Of a stretch of 64,000 nt of DNA, positions 61,757 to 64,000 are shown piece by piece. Every line of letters starts with the position of its first letter. The first letter of the stretch is position 1. Origin of the DNA: Bog-159 sp963709155 (GTDB taxonomy: Bacteria; Acidobacteriota; Terriglobia; Bryobacterales; Bryobacteraceae); the NCBI GenBank assembly GCA_963709155.1, contig CAVPVD010000007.1:2852001-2916000 (forward strand). The letters run 5' to 3'. Made by a program: the position numbers and the translations under genes. Below the pieces are notes generated by a model that had not been told where the DNA came from, did not search any database, and saw only the letters and a list, made by a program, of their open reading frames with translations.

Positions 61757-62367
61757 ACTTCGCGCTCTACGTCGAAGGTCACACGGAAGCGAGGGCGCTG
61801 CCACTATTCCTGAAGCGCTGGCTCGATCCCAGACTCTCGCGCCCGGTCACGGTCAAGCCGGTGAACTTGCAGGGGAGTGGCAATTATCTGAAGATCTTCG
61901 CCCAGCGAGCCGCGAAAGACCTCGAGGCTAGCCGGCTGATTGCGATTATCGGCCTCCTGGACTTATATGGCCTGCCGCTGCCCGGCCTGACAAACCTGAG
62001 CACCGATGAGAAGTACACGTGGGCTAAGGCCGAATTGGAGCGCCGCGCCGGGCACCCGCGATTCCGCCAGCATTTCGCTGTTCACGAAACGGAAGCCTGG
62101 CTGCTCAGCGATCCTGAAATCTTTCCGCCTGCTATTCGGGATCGCCTCGAACGATACGCCCGCCAGCCGGAATCGGTCAACCTCGATGAGCCGCCGGCGA
62201 AACTGCTCCATCGTGTCTACCAAGCCGGCGGCCGCAGCTACCAGAAAGTAGTGCACGGCTACGCGTTGTTCGCAAAACTCGATCCAGACCTCGCCTACAA
62301 AGCATGCCCACGTTTGAAGATGCTTCTTGACGAGATGCTGCTGTTAGCCCAGGCGGCCGGCCAGTGA
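61753..62367 (+). CDS. DUF4276-like (Toprim-like) protein, second copy
   Basis: 204 residues, the same length as the first copy. NFALYVEGHTEARALPLFLK, LIAIIGLLDLYG and FAVHETEAWLLSDPEIF carry the acidic motifs of DUF4276; HGYALFAKLDPDLAYKACPRLKMLL is the C-terminal part. It starts with GTG in the same GTGA overlap as the first pair, a conserved coupling that argues the two proteins work as a complex. Likely a nuclease effector, unproven. Confidence 0.8.
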   Translation: MNFALYVEGHTEARALPLFLKRWLDPRLSRPVTVKPVNLQGSGNYLKIFAQRAAKDLEASRLIAIIGLLDLYGLPLPGLTNLSTDEKYTWAKAELERRAGHPRFRQHFAVHETEAWLLSDPEIFPPAIRDRLERYARQPESVNLDEPPAKLLHRVYQAGGRSYQKVVHGYALFAKLDPDLAYKACPRLKMLLDEMLLLAQAAGQ

Positions 62368-62382
62368 CTGCCAGCCCCCCAC

Positions 62383-62706
62383 TCACTCCAAATGGAAAAC
62401 TTCCGCCAAAGCCAGCATGCCTTCGTCCGGACGGCGGCCATCCAGCGCCTCAAAAAATGGCGCCATCTCCCGCTGCCATCGTGCGTTGATCTCGCGTCCG
62501 GCCATGCCGTCGAGCGCCGCTTGAAAATCCGGCGTCTCCAGATATCCGACCAACAATCCGTCGTCCTGCAGAAATAGCGAATAATTCCGCCATCCGGTTT
62601 CGCGCAGCGCCGCCAGCATCTCGGGCCACACCGCTTTGTGCCTCTCTTTGTACTCCGCCAGCCTCGCCGGCCGCACTTTCAGCAGAAAACACACGCGCTC
62701 CATCAC
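62383..62706 (-). CDS. rhaM: L-rhamnose mutarotase
   Basis: 107 residues, typical length. VCFLLKVRPARLAEYKERHKAVWPEMLAALRETGWRNYSLFLQDDGLLVGYLET is the RhaM signature, with the conserved His in KERHKAVWPEM. It interconverts alpha- and beta-L-rhamnose ahead of the isomerase; related enzymes act on fucose. The start overlaps the stop of the upstream isomerase gene (ATGA), so they are one transcript. Confidence 0.92.
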   Translation of the reverse strand: MMERVCFLLKVRPARLAEYKERHKAVWPEMLAALRETGWRNYSLFLQDDGLLVGYLETPDFQAALDGMAGREINARWQREMAPFFEALDGRRPDEGMLALAEVFHLE

Positions 62707-64000
62707 TTCACCTCCGCCAACGGAATCTTCAATAGCGACGCCAGCTTACGAATGCGCCCCATATTATGCCCAACGCCCAGTGCGCAGTGGTGCGTGGGGC
62801 CCTCCATGGACCAGCGGTTGACGAACTCCGCCGGCCCCGGTCCAAACCTCAGGCGCGAGTTCGTATTGCCGATGCGCAGGATCGGTCCCGGCAGCGATTC
62901 GCCCTCGGCGGCCACCAGCTTTAATCCCCCTTCCGCAGTCGCGGTCAGACCCAGGATGGTCACCGGCCCGGTCTTCACCTTGAACTCCACGGAAACGCCG
63001 GACCCGCGCTTGCCGTGATATAGGCCCAAGCCGCGCAAAACCGGACGCGCATCGCTGACGGCGATGTGCCCGGGCCCGTCATGCCCCATCAGCACGAAGT
63101 TCTCGCGGAAATCCATCGCGTAGAATTCGGTGAACGAGCCGCCCGCCCCGAATCGATCCAGCATCAGCATGGCCAGGCACGTCTTCAAATCGCCCTCGCC
63201 GCTGGCCGGAATTCCGCGCGCGGTGAGCAGCGTGTTGCCGAGGATGAGGCCCGCCCCCAGGCGCTCGAATTCATTGGCATCGAGTCCTCGATAGTAGTAA
63301 GTGAGCCCGTCGAGCGCGAAATCCGCGACCAACTGATCGAGGCCCACCGACACGCGCGCGGCCCAATCCAAGTCGTCAGCCGCCACGCTTCCATCTATCG
63401 AAAACAGTTCATGTGCGGCGGCAAGTTTGGCGTCGACCTCCTCCGCGCGAGCCGCAGCCACACGCGCCGCCAAGTCGTCCATCTCCAGGATCTCGACGTG
63501 CGCTCCCAGCTTGGCGTGCACCGTGGTGAAATCGGCATACATGTCCAGCATGCCCGGATAAGTATGGCCGAGGAAGCCGATGCGGCACTCGCGGATGCCA
63601 CGCGCTACGGCCGCGGCGCGGCACCAGTCTTCGATTTCGCCCCACGCGGCGGCGTCTTCGTGAAGCTGTCCCGAGACCACGTGGAAATCGATACAGGCGC
63701 GCGCGAAGGCGTTGGCGATCTCCGGCACAGCACAGACCGAACAGTTCGCCAGCCACTCGGCGGTGTCCGCGGTTTCGTAATCGAGCGCGGCCGACGGTTG
63801 CAGGTTCAGCACCAGCACGGGAGCCCGCGCCTTCTGCACCACCGGCAGCACCTGCGACGAGGTGGCGTAGGTGGCCACGTAGCAGAGGATCAGGTCCAGG
63901 TCTTCACCGAGGAAACGCTGCCCGGCCGCGCGCGCTGCCTCGGGCGTATCCACCAACCCGGCCGAAAACACCTCGCCGCCAAACGCGCGGGCGCGCTCCT
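62703..64000 (-). CDS. L-fucose/L-arabinose isomerase-like protein, 5' end outside window
   Basis: At least 432 codons, open to the right edge, so the N-terminus is missing. LDLILCYVATYATSSQVLPVVQKARAPVLVLNLQPS, IGFLGHTYPGMLDMYADFTTVH and EFYAMDFRENFVLMGHDGPGHIAV fit the L-arabinose/L-fucose isomerase superfamily. Coupling to rhaM suggests a deoxyhexose such as L-rhamnose or L-fucose as substrate. A GTG at 63971 is in frame, but the preceding codons (ERARAFGGE) read as coding, so it is probably not the start. Confidence 0.82.
   Translation of the reverse strand, partial: ERARAFGGEVFSAGLVDTPEAARAAGQRFLGEDLDLILCYVATYATSSQVLPVVQKARAPVLVLNLQPSAALDYETADTAEWLANCSVCAVPEIANAFARACIDFHVVSGQLHEDAAAWGEIEDWCRAAAVARGIRECRIGFLGHTYPGMLDMYADFTTVHAKLGAHVEILEMDDLAARVAAARAEEVDAKLAAAHELFSIDGSVAADDLDWAARVSVGLDQLVADFALDGLTYYYRGLDANEFERLGAGLILGNTLLTARGIPASGEGDLKTCLAMLMLDRFGAGGSFTEFYAMDFRENFVLMGHDGPGHIAVSDARPVLRGLGLYHGKRGSGVSVEFKVKTGPVTILGLTATAEGGLKLVAAEGESLPGPILRIGNTNSRLRFGPGPAEFVNRWSMEGPTHHCALGVGHNMGRIRKLASLLKIPLAEVK

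Noticed and set aside
1..64000. CRISPR array or rRNA genes
   Set aside because: No regularly spaced direct repeats and no rRNA signature sequences were seen on either strand.

Overview
The window looks like a GC-rich chromosomal segment from an Acidobacteriota bacterium, probably of the Solibacter/Bryobacter type. This is inferred from gene content, not from a marker gene. The indicators are a PadR regulator next to a very large MacB-like permease of the acidobacterial ADOP type, an ECF sigma factor paired with a TPR-bearing Ser/Thr kinase, many secreted glycosidases, and a BoxB/BoxC benzoyl-CoA epoxide pathway. There is no rRNA or CRISPR array. There are two tRNAs: tRNA-His(GTG) at 11323-11399 and tRNA-Val(TAC) at 19711-19787.

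Layout. 55-6943 is a tightly overlapping cell-surface polysaccharide operon: rfbF, rfbG and rfbH (CDP-3,6-dideoxyhexose branch), a split transketolase, an NAD-dependent sugar epimerase/reductase and a polyprenyl-type glycosyltransferase. The first 2.4 kb carries many frameshifts, probably sequence errors. 6944-7477 is a non-coding stretch with hairpins and repeat-like sequence. 7478-9864 holds an internally deleted LuxE-like gene, LuxC and a GNAT protein. 9879-11230 is an ECF sigma/anti-sigma pair. 11433-13255 is a two-gene ATPase/DUF4276 (Toprim-like) defence-type module beside tRNA-His. 13297-19604 has a membrane protein, a GH95 fucosidase, a DUF971 protein and Rel. VapBC follows tRNA-Val. 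20661-34825 is mostly housekeeping and metabolism: sigma/kinase, zwf, ADOP/PadR, methyltransferase, OsmC, pgm, histidine phosphatase, YggX, GNAT and GH27.

34890-39507 is an accessory insertion: a truncated group II intron, a broken 680-bp duplicate of the start of the downstream RND pump gene, a DUF6884 protein, and a fusion of a ScoMcrA-like head domain to a GIY-YIG nuclease domain. 39582-47288 has the intact RND permease, its adaptor (separated by a cloverleaf-like repeat), an M48 protease, ClpS and a class III aminotransferase. 47348-48613 is a GH29 fucosidase. 57569-60607 is boxC-boxB. The right edge has an L-rhamnose mutarotase and a partial L-fucose/L-arabinose isomerase-like gene. Together with GH95 and GH29 these suggest use of fucose or rhamnose from plant or microbial polysaccharides.

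The most striking system is the minus-strand operon 55081-48616: a stand-alone RyR-domain protein, a TIR-domain protein, and a 1631-residue protein that joins a KGGVGR ParA-like NTPase, an NB-ARC/STAND switch ATPase, a patatin-type lipase and C-terminal membrane helices. It reads as a sensor, signal and membrane-effector immune system. A second ATPase/DUF4276 pair at 60632-62367 mirrors the first one, down to the same GTGA overlap between its genes. With VapBC and the McrA-head nuclease, the window contains at least four separate conflict or defence modules.
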